A stretch of DNA of 64,000 nt, taken from the NCBI GenBank assembly GCA_934045075.1, contig OW203725.1:3453623-3517622 (forward strand). The letters run 5' to 3'. The stretch comes from Yponomeuta sedellus. Lineage: Eukaryota > Arthropoda > Insecta > Lepidoptera > Yponomeutidae. The notes under the pieces were generated by a model. The model worked only from the letters and a program-made list of their open reading frames with translations, searched no databases and was not told where the DNA came from. The translations under genes were made by a program, and so were the position numbers. Shown piece by piece: positions 11,203-22,040 of this stretch (positions within the stretch are counted from its first letter, which is position 1; every line of letters begins with the position of its first letter).

Positions 11203-11537
11203 GATCATCAACCCATTGTGTCCCCACAGAAGGGCACGTGTCTCTTCCCTGAGGAAGGTATAGGCCATATTCCACCACGGGGGCCAAGTCCGGATTGATG
11301 GAGGCTTGCAAGACTAGTAGCTGGTCTTACTGTCAGAAGATTTCAAGCCGCTCTGAGGCTTCTGACTCGGCTTAACGATTGCCATCTATCGACGCCAGCC
11401 GGCACTAACTTACGAAGCACGTAAAAATGCCACTAGCGTTAGTCAAAGACAGTCATAGCGTTAGTATACCCATCAATGCACTGAACACGCCCGATGTTGC
11501 TTAACCTTCGTGATCGCTTAAGATCACTAAGGCAGAC
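11203..11537 (-). mobile_element. 5S-SINE, near full length
   Basis: Read on the minus strand it has the head gtgatcttaagcgatcacg, then aaggttaagcaacatcgggc, matching 5S rRNA box A and the intermediate element. The box C region is altered (gcattgatgggtatac) and a short duplicated ctaacgctatgac block is inserted. It ends in an atgggttgatgat tail. It belongs to the same subfamily as 48229-48600. Confidence 0.8.
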
Positions 11538-11552
11538 GGGATTCTCCGTTTC

Positions 11553-11742
11553 ATACATAACCTCACGCCTGTATCCCAGAGGGGTAGGCAGAGACCAGGG
11601 TCTGCCACTTGCCACGATCCTGACAGATCACCTTCGCTTCATCAACGTCCATAAGTCGTTGCATGCACGCACGCCGGTTCCGGGTACTTTTTATCTTTCC
11701 CTTTGCTAATACATCCCCTATTTGGTCAGTGTAAGTCCGTCT
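11553..11742 (-). pseudogene. LINE-A ORF2 C-terminal fragment, 15-bp TSD
   Basis: The minus-strand frame encodes TYTDQIGDVLAKGKIKSTRN, RRACMQRLMDVDEAKVICQD and RGKWQTLVSAYPSGIQA without a stop, so it is young. The perfect direct repeat gggattctccgtttc at 11538-11552 and 11743-11757 brackets the insertion. The open frame continues into the downstream TSD by chance. It is a severely 5'-truncated copy without reverse transcriptase motifs. Confidence 0.85.
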
Positions 11743-11799
11743 GGGATTCTCCGTTTCTTCTTCACATAATCTATTAATTGTGAAAGTAGCAGCTTTGAC

Positions 11800-11856
11800 T
11801 TTCACTGAGTAAACATTTTTTTTATAGTGAATAAAATTCTTTTGACTTTGACTTTA
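11800..11856 (+). repeat. LINE-type 3' end with tgactt tail
   Basis: The sequence atagtgaataaaattctttt is followed by tgactttgactttattt, the usual look of a non-LTR 3' terminus with a short tandem tail. The body is not recognisable. Confidence 0.45.
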
Positions 11857-12094
11857 TTTTAAATTTACTATGTAGTTAGAGTATGTATGCGCAGTACGTT
11901 CTACTGTTTCGTTATGAATCTAGCCAAGTCGGGTTTTTAATTTGTATTGCGTTTTCTAAAGGACACTCAACGACTTTATTTTTAATAATTGTAATTTTAA
12001 GTGATGTAAAAACAAGATTTAACTCTACTGCTCTTTTCTTGCAATTCGTTCTCAAAGGAAGGCGACACGTTTATCGCACGAATACATACTAATA

Positions 12095-12335
12095 TATTTT
12101 AAACTTTCGCGACTTGAACACATAATTTATTGCTATTTTACCTCGACGTTTCGACGTCGTTACAGTCATCGTGGTCACGAGAAGACTGATTGGTGGTGTC
12201 CGTTCGCATCTTCGAAAGATAAGGTTTTAGACTACCCTCAATCACTCATCACAAAGCACTATTAGGGTTGCAACACACTACACTGACAATGTCTAAATTA
12301 CTGCGCGATTAAGCCCCAAAAATATTCTAATAATC
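12095..12335. mobile_element. Penelope-like element terminal sequences, inverted
   Basis: 12095-12130 (aaactttcgcgacttgaaca) is the reverse complement of the 3' flank of the Penelope-like ORF at 45390-45648. 12303-12332 (gcgcgattaagcccc ... atattcta) matches the end of that ORF in the opposite orientation. Between them is a cgacgtttcgacgtcg self-complementary motif. The assignment depends on the 45-kb copy. Confidence 0.5.
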
Positions 12336-12635
12336 CTTACTGACACTACTGCAAACCTATGTTTAAGGTGCACACGCACCTAGCCACGCCAAACGCGTCT
12401 CGAAGGTAACGAATTTGAGAATGATTTGTATGGAATCCGTTGAAACAACAATGCTCGCCGCATCGGGCTATTTGGAATTCGGTATTCAAAAGTTTGGAAA
12501 GCTTTTAGTGACTACAGCGCTGTTAATTCTTTCGACTTGGATAGACATGTTGTCACCTTTAGTCTGATACACTGAATTCAAATCTATTGTTTGTGCGTCA
12601 GAAAGTCACAGTTTTTTTATATCATCTTTATTATA

Positions 12636-12834
12636 TTCTTTTTTTAATGCTCTAACCCGTGCTAAGGACAATTTTGAAAAACCTATTTAGAGGCTGTACA
12701 ATTCCACCCATGCAGGGACTCGAAACCGCGACTCAAAGTCGCCCATTGGCTCAGTTGGGAGAGTGCTTGCACGGTTAGCCAGAGGTCGCGGGTTCGAGTA
12801 CCGGTATGAGCGGAATTTTCAGCCTCTAAATAGA
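12636..12834. mobile_element. TRL-308 foldback (antisense then sense module)
   Basis: A truncated antisense unit (atgcagggactcgaaaccgc) abuts a sense tRNA-like module (gcccattggctcagttggga ... ggttcgagtacc). An 8-bp repeat ttattata lies on both sides (12628-12635 and 12835-12842), a possible but weak TSD. Confidence 0.75.
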
Positions 12835-12924
12835 TTATTATAATTATATTTATTTTTGAAACAGTAATTCATATGGAAATACAACGCGTATCTTATGTTG
12901 AATAGATCGACCTTTAATTTCTCA

Positions 12925-13230
12925 CTAGCTGGTGCCCGCGACGTCGTCTGCGCAGGATTAAAATTTCAAGTAGCTTATATTAGCGCGGCGTAGAAAAGAA
13001 CTAACACTAAAAGTAGGTATAATATTAAAATTATCACATAATTATTTTTTGCTTCGCACTTAAAAAATATCACACAATGTCTTTAAAAATTGTAACCTAT
13101 GCGTTATTATAATATATATCTATATTATTGTAAAGTTTAATTAAAATCTATTCAGTAGTTTTTACGTAAAGGAGTAACAAACATCCATCCATCCATACTT
13201 ATAAACTTTCGCGTTTATATATTAGTAAGA
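12925..13230 (-). mobile_element. Non-autonomous Helitron
   Basis: On the minus strand it begins TCTTACTAATATATAAACGC and ends ggcaccagCTAG, inserted between host A and T. These are the hallmarks of lepidopteran Helitrons (5' TC, 3' CTAG, no TSD). It is 306 bp with no coding sequence. Confidence 0.8.
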
Positions 13231-13346
13231 TAATTACAAATACCAATATTTTTTAAAGTGTGACATCGCTGCAAGATGTTGAAGTAATTGTGACTTGGGG
13301 ATTCAATGTAACATATTCAATTGTAAATTAAATTAGGAACTACATA

Positions 13347-13639
13347 AATAATAATATTGGCCTTTTTGCATCTACTTAATGAGATGATTTATATAGCGTC
13401 CAGTGGTATCTTCACTCACACTAGATGGGTGAAGGGACCACTCCGACGCTGTAGTGCCTGGGTCATGGTTTTATAGATGGTGTAGGCTTGCCCAGCACCT
13501 ATACCATCCTGACAACTTGGTCGGCCTAGCCCACAGGAAAGACTAGTCAATACGTGCGGAGCCAACCAAGCTGCGGGTTTCGTCACGATGTTTTCCTTCA
13601 CCGTTAGCGTGTGGTATTGCGACTGCAAATTCGCAAATG
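13347..13639 (-). mobile_element. LINE-C 3' end, 5'-truncated, 13-bp TSD
   Basis: On the minus strand it runs from catttgcgaatttgcag, through ggtgaaggaaaacatcgtga, to a 3' end reading ccaatattattatt. The perfect direct repeat taggaactacata flanks it (13334-13346 and 13640-13652). Homologous pieces lie at 18969-19298 and 29363-29465. No protein motif identifies the clade. The 70-codon frame inside is not a known domain to me. Confidence 0.8.
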
Positions 13640-13683
13640 TAGGAACTACATAGTTAACGTAAAAACATATATTATACTTATTT

Positions 13684-13870
13684 TATTTTTAATGCACTAA
13701 CCCGTGCTAAGGACAAATTTAAAAACCAATTTAGAGGCTAAAAATTTCACCCATGCCGGGATTCGAACCCGCAACCACAGGCTATCCGTGACACGGATAG
13801 CACGGATAGCCAGTGGCCGCAACCACTGGCTGTCCGTGACACGGATAGCCAGAAGTTGCGGGTTTGTAAA
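13684..13870. mobile_element. Scrambled TRL-308 copy with nested inversions
   Basis: After a normal antisense start (gcactaacccgtgctaagg ... ggattcgaacccgcaacc) the sequence switches back and forth. The anticodon-arm segment (ggctatccgtg / cacggatagcc) appears about five times in alternating orientation before gttgcgggttt ends it at 13865. Confidence 0.75.
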
Positions 13871-13890
13871 AACATATAATTTAACATTTT

Positions 13891-14095
13891 GACGACCTCT
13901 GTGGCGCAGCGGTAGCGCATCTGCCTGCCATGCAAGAGGTCCCGGGTTCGATCCCCGGCTGGGGACAAAAGAAAACCCCAGGTCTTGGATGTTTACTTGT
14001 TTGTGATGTCGATGTTTCTGGTTCCCACGACACAGGGTATCTTAGTGTGTTGCCAGAAGTATTGTATGTACCTGTAAGTAAATGTAAAAAAAAGA
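13891..14095 (+). mobile_element. tRNA-derived SINE, Metulj-like
   Basis: The head is gacctctgtggcgcagcggt (A-box) ... cgggttcgatccccgg (B-box), ending ctggggaca. The body is ccaggtcttggatgtttac, ggttcccacgacacagggta and a gtaagtaaatgtaaaaa tail. Other copies lie at 23329 (+), 34141 (-), 55272 (+) and 63695 (+), with a fragment at 47811 (-). The Metulj name is from memory of lepidopteran SINEs and needs a library search. Confidence 0.8.
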
Positions 14096-14671
14096 ATGTA
14101 AACTAACAAAATAAATGATCAGCAGAAATCAACAAAAAAAATCTTTCTTAGAAAATTCTTAGAAAAATTCAGCGAATAAACTAAATTTGCTCTCTAATGA
14201 ACTTAATAAAATAATTACTCAGTAAGTGGAGCATTGATCCCCTAAAACGAATAACATACTTAAGGCTCAATACACAAAACTACCTATATGTATTTTATGA
14301 CTATTTACTAAAGCAATTTTTTGTCTAACTCTTGTAAAGCTAATTTGTCTCACTCGCACTTAAGTAGTTGTGATTTCATGAATTGTGCTTCTAGCTATCT
14401 TCGGTAGCGTAGAGAGACGTAATCATAATTTACACCCGCAAGCTCTCCATCGAGGGGCTGACCGCCGCTCAAAGCCCAAAATTCACGCGGAATTAATTTA
14501 TTTAACAGCAATACCCCAGAACAGAACACGCTACCCAAACTGGTGTACGCCGGTTGAGTTTAGCGTGACGCATGGGTCCCCTGGGCCACCCTCTATTTGC
14601 GTCGACTAGCAGAGGGGTGAACTTAGGAGTTGAAGCGACATAATCTAAGACAGCAATTTAAGACACAATCT
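14096..14671. other. Unrecognised stretch
   Basis: The first 300 bp are AT-rich. 14430-14640 is more GC-rich (for example gctctccatcgaggggctga) and contains part of a 74-codon frame with no motif. It is probably an old repeat. Confidence 0.35.
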
Positions 14672-14872
14672 AAGCAGTTGGTGCCGGCTGCCGTCGATAG
14701 ATGGCAGTCGTTAAGCCAAGTCAAGCCTTAGGGCGGCTTGAAGACTTATGACAGTAAGACCAGCCACAAGTCGGATTGCACCAGCCACAAGGAGTATGGT
14801 CTATACCTTCCTCAGGGAAGAGACCCTTGCCCCTCGGTGGGGACATAATGGGTAGATGATGATGATGATGAG
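14672..14872 (+). mobile_element. 5S-SINE, 5'-truncated, GAT-tailed
   Basis: It begins at cagttggtgccggctgccgt and ends with a gatgatgatgatg tail. An internal deletion is present in the ccaccaa/gactagt region. The repeat tctaagacag at 14643-14652 and 14873-14882 could be a TSD but leaves ~20 extra bases at the 5' end. Confidence 0.75.
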
Positions 14873-15643
14873 TCTAAGACAGTCAAATGTAATTCCTGGC
14901 GTGCATCAAGAAATACTCTATCTATCGCTGCTAATACACCATTGTTGGTAACATTGGGAAACGGCAATCAAAAATATCGAGCGCAGAAAAGTTAAGCAAT
15001 GTTACCGCTATTTCGGGAATAAATTACTGATCAATTAGTCCGCTCTCATCTACTGCTAAACACAGAAACTTGGGCCCGCCATTTCTTCGTTGGGCATACT
15101 ACGCTGCGTTTGTCAGTCCGTAGTCTCCATTTGAGAACATTTCTAACCCATTGGCTATAGTTTCTTTAGCAGATCTGACCGGCCTTTGCTCAGTCAAATT
15201 AGAATACCCTGTGCGCATCTTGAACAAAAGGCCGTAATTGACAATCTTTTCGCTTAAGCTAACCCTTGCAGGGTATATCTCTATTTGCGTCCCCGGCCAG
15301 GGCCGTCCCTCGGCTGTTCTATACGGAGTTAGTTTCGGCATGGTAATGTCGTGTAGAGTGGGTAGGTAATTATGATTTACGGCGGGTTTTTGTGCTGTCA
15401 AAACTTTTTACTGGGCGGAGTGGGTTGGACAAGTACTGGATGTTTCAGAAAAGCCCGGCAAAACTTCACGTTTCTCTAGTGTCAGACTAAAAATAAGCGA
15501 AAAGTGTAACGCTGCACCGACAGCGTACTAGGCAAAGTCTCCTTCTCTTTCGCTCACATGCTTATGACGTTACAGACACTTCTTGTATTTTTAGTCCATC
15601 ATCATATTCATATCTCATACTTTGCTGTGTAATAGTTTGTACG
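14873..15643. other. Unrecognised stretch with a 100-codon minus frame
   Basis: The open frame at 15099-15401 (minus) is balanced in composition, starting MTAQKPAVNHNYLPTLHDIT. I recognise no domain, no signal peptide and no splice context. It may be old transposon coding sequence or chance. Confidence 0.3.
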
Positions 15644-15652
15644 TAATAACCT

Positions 15653-16002
15653 GATTATATTCTTTTTAATTTACTAAGCCGTGCTGAGGACAATTTTAAG
15701 AACCTAGAGGCTAAAAATTCCACCCATGCCGGAACTCGAACCCGCGACATCTGGCTAACCGTGCCAGCATTCTTCCAACTGAGCTAATCGGCGACTACCG
15801 GCATCAGGGATTTTTTTAGAATATATTACAATATCATCATGTAGGTACAGCGATATCATTCCGATGTAAAACCTAACTGCAAAGTAGGTACTCGGGGCTG
15901 CAACTGATGCAAATTACTTCAGCCAGATGTTGCTGCCTGTACGTAATACTCTGATGTCGGTAGTCGCCGGGTGGAATTTTTAGCCTCTAGGTTTCTAAAA
16001 CA
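15653..16002. mobile_element. TRL-308 foldback
   Basis: An antisense tRNA-like module (15670-15800) is followed by body sequence in sense orientation (aacctaactgcaaagtaggt, then gctgcctgtacgtaatac) and a second 3' tract (gtggaatttttagcctctag). The repeat taataacct at 15644-15652 and 16003-16011 is a possible 9-bp TSD. Confidence 0.75.
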
Positions 16003-16317
16003 TAATAACCTACTAAACCACATTTCGATTTAAGTGTCTCCATTTTGTTTGATTAAAAGATAACTAACAGCAATTTTCTCGTAATTGCTTTGTTTGTAAA
16101 TTACTTAGAACAAATACCTAGATGCTTTTGTATTGTTTTGTATCTTTTTAAGTAACAAGAGATTGGCTTCACGAATCTTATGTATTTTACTCTTACTGCA
16201 TACTAAGCTCTTATCTGGCGGTGAGAAATGCTTAGGAATTGACGAAATTTAATAAGCTAAGTTTACTGTATTTAAGGGCTTGTTGCGTTTTTCCTCCTTT
16301 ATAAAATAATCAACCGG

Positions 16318-16480
16318 TGTCAAACGAAGACACGGCACTGAGCCAGATCTTCGACTCTTTTACTCCAGTCACTGACCACTACTTTGCGAATGTCGTCGCT
16401 CTACATCGTCACAGGACTTCCAACGCTACGTTTGCTGATTCGCGGTTCTGACGAACCAGTCACCCCAACGGTTCTATAGT
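16318..16480 (-). pseudogene. RTE-like LINE ORF2 C-terminal scrap
   Basis: This reversed sequence aligns by eye with the 3' part of the RTE-like pseudogene at 51995-52890 (blocks cttttactccagtcactgac, gcgaatgtcgtcgct and gctgattcgcggttctgac). It is too diverged for an open frame. Confidence 0.6.
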
Positions 16481-16925
16481 CCTCACGACATGAAATACAC
16501 AATGCTTTTTCCTTGGACCTTAAAACCTTTCTTTAAGAACATGATCAACTGGAACTAAAGATTTCTCGATCGTCACGTTGCAACAATAAAGTTTTGATCG
16601 TGCATAAAACAGTTCGATGATCACAAATTAAAACAGGCATCACAAATTCATCACTTTTTTCAGTAATGTGCCGTTAAATACATATAACAGTTGAAAATCT
16701 ATCTGTTGCCGCCAACTTCTTCAATCAGTCTTATAATTCTACACCTCGGAAGAATCAGGCAGGGGCAGTGGACTACATGGCTAGCCGTTTTGTTAAGTAC
16801 AGCATTGTATAAAACGTTTGACCACTTGGCTGACCGGAAACTACCCTGTTTACTACTTTATGAACGTCAAAAAGATGTTAATTTCAAAATTACCTAATAA
16901 CATTGTTACAAAGAAAACATTGTTA

Positions 16926-16985
16926 GAATATTTTCGGGGCTTAACAAATTTACTACGCGATTAAGCCCCGAAAATGTTCTACCTA
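16926..16985. repeat. Hairpin of the Penelope-like ORF end
   Basis: The inverted repeat tagaatattttcggggctta / taagccccgaaaatgttcta surrounds a 17-bp loop containing actacgcga. The arm matches the stop-codon region of the 45-kb Penelope-like fragment, so this is probably two inverted termini. Confidence 0.65.
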
Positions 16986-17034
16986 AACAATACCTAATAG
17001 ATTATGTGGAGAAAAAGCTAACAAAGAAACTCTA

Positions 17035-17531
17035 CAGTCTGTTAGCTTTTAGAATATACCTCGGGCTCTAGAGTAAGCTTCGGTTTTCGCCGAAAGCACA
17101 CGAGTGTAATGCTACTTCCTGCTCTGTATAAAACTTTTCTTCACTATTTTGGAGAGTTATGTAAAGTTATGTGTCATATTAGGTCCGATATTTCTATTAT
17201 ACGAATATATCTGACTCTATCCGAAAGCAAATAGACTGTATTATGTAAGATATAGCTTTTCTTAAAATCCAACGTGAAGCAAGACCTTGCAGATCTTGTA
17301 ATAATAGTTATTTGATATACAGGATTGCAAAGTTGCTTTTTAACCGGACGCTCAATTTTGATATCCGAGCAAGCGGACACAGCGAATGATTCAAAAATTA
17401 GAAACCTGAGCGCTAGCGATTTTTAAAAGTAATGTAAATTAAGTGTCATATTAGTTCCGATTTTTCTATTACACGAATATTTCGATTCTATCCGATAGCA
17501 GCCGAGGTATATTCTAAAAGCTAACAGACTG
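17035..17531. mobile_element. MITE with 30-bp TIRs and TA target duplication
   Basis: The left TIR at 17035-17064 (cagtctgttagcttttagaa...) is a perfect reverse complement of 17502-17531. TA dinucleotides flank both ends (17033-17034 and 17532-17533), fitting a Tc1/mariner-type non-autonomous element. The inner gtgtcatattag block recurs near 17167 and 17441. A related left half lies at 27269-27690. Confidence 0.85.
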
Positions 17532-17610
17532 TACATTGGTTAATATTTAAATCAGGTTTCAACAATTTTATTAGAATTTTCAATTTAAATTTACACTAGA
17601 CACAATCATC

Positions 17611-17870
17611 CTGCTGTGTGGTGTCGGCCTAGAGAATATCACCAACCCAATTCTTCCCGCGGGTGTCGTAAAAGGCGACTAAAGAACACAAACCGGGGGG
17701 TGGCCAGCAGCGCCCCCTGCAGTACAATTCCACCGAACTGTGATCCCCAACCCGCATGCCCAGCGCAGGGATTATGGGCATTACCCCCTATGATAGCACA
17801 ACGTGGCGCTCTAGGGGAGAGCTATGTCCAGCAGTGGACTAGTATAGCCTGACGATGACGGTGATGGATG
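17611..17870 (+). mobile_element. RTE-like LINE 3' UTR (type B2), 9-bp TSD
   Basis: It contains gtcgtaaaaggcgactaaag, ccgaactgtgatccccaacc and gcatgcccagcgcagggatt, then ctatgtccagcagtggacta and a gacgatgacggtgatgg tail. The direct repeat acaatcatc lies at 17602-17610 and 17871-17879. Siblings lie at 34701, 49180 (-) and 57740 (-). Confidence 0.75.
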
Positions 17871-18253
17871 ACAATCATCTTCGTTAACATTATTTGAAAT
17901 AGCAGACAACACTGTCTTCAAAATAATTCTCAAGCACAGTTGTTATTATAATAACAGCTTTTTGTTTCGACTGAATGTAATATACTCATGGTGGAACATC
18001 GAAATTTTCCACAGTTGCCATAAATCTGCCGTGCGGAGGAAAATTCTCGCAAAACGTAAATTAAAACTCCCACCCCGGTGGATACGTGACTTTATATATT
18101 TTAATAAATTGGTATTCTTTAGCACGACGAAGAACTGTCCAGGGAACAGAATAAATCAAGCTCGGCTTTTATTATTTTACGGAGGTACAGTGGAGAGCCG
18201 GTCTACCTTTACATTTTTGTTGCAATTTACTTATTATGTTATATAGTGTTTTA

Positions 18254-18420
18254 TCTATAATATAAAAATGAATCGCTGAATGTGTTGGTAAGCGCAAAAT
18301 TTGGAAGCAGCTAGACCGATTTCGCTACTTCTTTTTTTAGAATATTCCTTGAAGTACGAGGATGGTTCTTACGGAGAGTAAAATAAAACACTGTTGGCGG
18401 TACGAAGTTCGCGGGGTCAG
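18254..18420 (+). mobile_element. Non-autonomous Helitron, 3'-clipped
   Basis: It begins TCTATAATATAAAAATGAAT after host A and ends cgaagttcgcggggtcag, lacking the final CTAG present in the copy at 46459-46642. A third copy is at 60194-60372 (minus). Confidence 0.7.
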
Positions 18421-18444
18421 TTTAACATAAAACATAACCTGATA

Positions 18445-18540
18445 TGACCTCACGCGTATTATGTCCCAGAAGGATAGGCAGAGACCAGAGACTGCCACGT
18501 GTTATGATCCTGACTGATCACCTTCGCTTCATTAACGTTG
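18445..18540 (-). pseudogene. LINE-A 3' fragment
   Basis: Reversed LINE-A C-terminal sequence (gcagagaccagagactgcca, gatcaccttcgcttcattaa) with point changes. No TSD was seen. Confidence 0.65.
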
Positions 18541-18968
18541 ATTGCTGTTTTATTTACACATTATTTTTTTTAATAATTGGGTGAAATTTACACTAAACAT
18601 TTTCCATCAAAACTTGGGGTGCCCCTCGTTTGATGCAAAAGTATGTAAAGCCCGACGTGCTGGCTGATGCACAGTGAAATCTACCAAGTTAAACCCGGAG
18701 GGTGCTGCACATTTCCATTATAGAACTATAACTACCGTGTAGAAAAAAAAAAACCGAAAAAATTGTGTTTCTTGCAAAAGCTTATAAATATTTTATTAAT
18801 ATTTTTGACATATCAATAAACAAAATGGACACGTAAAGAAGGAGACCTTGCGCAGCAGTAGTTAGGTCACAAAAGAGATGAAATGAAAAAAAAAGTTTTT
18901 CGTTTATTAAAATATGGATAAAAATGTTTCTAAAATCTAAACTTACGTTGAAATCTATACATGCAGCA

Positions 18969-19298
18969 TAATAATAATAGTATTGGCCTTTTGCATCTAC
19001 TTCATGGGATGATTTCTACAGCGTCCAGTGGCATCCTCACTCACACTAGATGGGTGAAGGGACCACTCCGACGCCGTAGTGCCTAGGACATGGTTTTTAT
19101 AGATGGTATAGGCTTGCCCAGCAAGCCTATACCATGCCCTTGCTAAGCTGTCAGGATAGCACCTATACTATCCTGACAGCTTAGTCGGCCTAGCCCACAG
19201 GAAAGACTAGTCAATACGTGCGGAGCCAACCAAGCCGCGGGTTTCCTCACGATGTTTTCCTTCACCGTTAGCGTGTGGTATTGCGACTACAAATTCGC
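18969..19298 (-). mobile_element. LINE-C 3' end with a template-switch duplication
   Basis: It is closely similar to 13347-13639 throughout but carries an extra ~37 bp (about 19123-19159) that is an inverted copy of its own flanks. This generates the hairpins ggtataggcttgccc/aagcctatacc and aagctgtcaggatag/ctatcctgacagctt. The 75-codon frame beginning at 19252 starts inside this repeat. Confidence 0.75.
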
Positions 19299-20150
19299 AA
19301 ATGTACGAAAAAATTGGCTCAAACTTGCCAAAAGAGACCCCGATACTTTATCGACTGAAACTCGGGTGTATTTACGTGAAAATGACTTTGATGTAAGTCC
19401 TATAATAATCAATGTCCGCTGGTTCTGGCTGACAGATGTTTGTTTACAACCGAAAGATGCTTTCAACATGTGCGGATAGCGTTTTCACCGTTCCGAATTA
19501 AAAGCGGTAAATATTTATTTAATTTGCGAATTTTGCAGCCATCCTACATACTTACTTAGCAAAGTCGATATATTTCAGTTTCTTAAGTTAAATACTACAG
19601 GAAATATTCATTTGTCGCGTCAAATTTGATACGAGTCAAGTAGCGGTTCATACATCTTTGACCCGAATTTCAGGTGTCAGTGTCTCGGATTCCGTACCCA
19701 AAGGGTGATATCAGGACCCTTTTAATTTTACAGTGATTTTAAGAGTTCGTACTACCAGGCGTAGAAATGATAGAAATGAGGCACTGTTCAGATATTTATT
19801 CCAGAGTTAAAATATCTGAGCCACCTTTAGGGCCAAGCTGTAGTAGAGAAGAAGGCAGCGAAGAAACTCCACTAACCATCTTGTCTCAAATACTCTTATT
19901 ACAAATTATAAACATTTATTCACTTAATTAATCTAATATTCCAACATTATTTTCAAAGCTAAACTTCACAATTTGTATCTCTATCTAGAACTGTCAAAAA
20001 ACGCGGCAACTTTTGGCATCGTTCAAAAACAATTAATATGAAGTTTGTTCAGGAGATCCGATCAGCAACGTATTCGGGAACGCAATGGCTCCCCGCCGCT
20101 AGCGTGCGACGTGAAGCCACTTTCAAACCCCACTCGGTTTCCCTTTTTTT
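19299..20150. other. Unrecognised stretch
   Basis: No repeat boundary or domain was identified. Short plus and minus frames at 19252-19479 read through both strands and look incidental. Confidence 0.4.
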
Positions 20151-20154
20151 TAAA

Positions 20155-20234
20155 CGTCAAAGGGTAGGGACTACCCTTTTTTAAAGGGTACGACTTTTTT
20201 AACGACTACCCTTTTTTAAAGGGTAGTCCCTTCA
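20155..20234. repeat. Short inverted/direct AGGGTAGTC repeats
   Basis: The unit actacccttttttaaagggt occurs twice, and the outer agggactaccc/gggtagtccct form an inverted pair, giving a local foldback. Confidence 0.7.
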
Positions 20235-22040
20235 ATATTTTTAGTATGTTTTTGCTTGTCTATTTAATGTGTACATACCCACGATCAATAATTTTTCAAT
20301 GACAAAGTGGCTGATGCAACAATCATTATGAATTTACCTACTTTGTTAGATAATACTTACGTAAAAAATTTGATATATCATGCAAAATTATGACACAATC
20401 TTTACGATGCGTTCATAAATTTATATCATTACTTGTCAATGATAATCAGAAAATTATAGGAAACATTATTTAGGTATGATATAACTAGGCTTACACTAAT
20501 AGTAACTGTAACTATTAGGATTTCTATGGACTTGAGAGCCTTACCTGACGCATTTTTTAACCTCGCCCTCGTACGAAATGCAAGACCATAATGAATTCAG
20601 GAGTTCAGTTATAATTAAGTCTAAGCAATTTCCCGCAATATTATCATTCCAGCCGCTTTGGTCGGTGTGCATTTGAATTTCTAATGAATTATTGCATGTT
20701 GTATGTTTCCTCAGTGAATTATGCTAACCAATGTAAATTGAGCTTCGCCCGTGAGCTGTCACAGTTGGTTGGAAGGTCAAAATAGATGTTAATTAAATGA
20801 GTGTGAACTTTTCTGTCATCACTTCTTAGATCTTCTTGGTAGTTACTTTCATCGCCAATAATTATAAGAATGTAAGCACTGTCTAGGCAATGCCTGTGAA
20901 GTTGGATGCTGTTGATATCCCCTCTCTCGAGCTTCATAACCAGAACCTCACTGTGTTCACTTTGTCTCTATTTCGATTACCAATAGATATGACGCAAATC
21001 ACTGTACCATTTTTTGTTTGATTAAAATAAGTTTATTTTTCCTTAAATCTGGAATCACTTACTCGATTTTTTGACGGATAAGTCCGACCAAGTATTGCTC
21101 TTATTCGAAGAGCTTAATTACGACGGACGATCAAAGATGAAGGTCATGTCATCAGTTTCTCATCTCGGGTAAGAGCTGAATCTGTGGCCCCATTATATAA
21201 TTACCAACAGGGTGGATTTTTACAATTCCACGTACTCAAAACTGGCAAAAACACAATTTCGCATTTCGTTTGAGCTCTGGTTTGACAAAAACAACGTACG
21301 GTCTAAAAGCATCAACCGTGCCCAGTGGTCGGACTGTTCCGACAAAAATTCAAGTGAGTGATTCCAGAATAAAGTTAAGAATGTGATGGTGTGCGATCAC
21401 TGCCTTGACTTGTTGGCACATATTACTGAATCAGAATCAGAACAGTTCATTCATGAACATAGGTTAAAAAAATATTAAATATAGGTCCTAAATATATTTC
21501 TTAATGATCACTCCATGTTCTACCGCTCTGTTCTATCACTGGGCGTATGAATATTCATGCAGGCATGCAATAATTTTGTATTTACAAATCCATGAGATGC
21601 AAAAAGAGCCTCGAACTGAGAACTGAAGAACTGAGCCTCAACCCTAGGTGTTAACGTCAATAAATGCTTTCTATTTCTTTCTTTCTTTCGTTGGTTTGTT
21701 CTTTTTTCAAGCTGCGAAAAGAAGACAAAAAATATTGGTCGGTTTGTAACTCAACACACTGCAACAGGATTTGCTTGACAACACGAAACTAGATTAAACC
21801 GGCATTTAATACACAAAAATGTAACTAGTTAGAACCCGTTTTTGTTTACAATTTGGCGTAACTGGAGTAAATTTTTAAACCATAGGATAGTTTCAAAGTT
21901 ACATTTTGACCAAGAAGTCAAACTGTCACTTGTATACAAAGGGACTCAGACACTTTCAATCCTCAAGAGTACATCTAATCAAATGTATCCGTTAATAGTG
22001 AGAAAGACAATTTATTCTGGCGTTGTCTCGTCTAACTCGT
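20235..22040. other. Unrecognised stretch with one unexplained minus frame
   Basis: The minus frame 20719-20937 (72 codons from ATG, open ~9 codons upstream) reads MKLERGDINSIQLHRHCLDS and continues with balanced composition. I cannot assign it and see no exon signals. A LINE-like 3' end with a ttctttctttc tail lies near 21655-21690. The rest is AT-rich. Confidence 0.35.
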
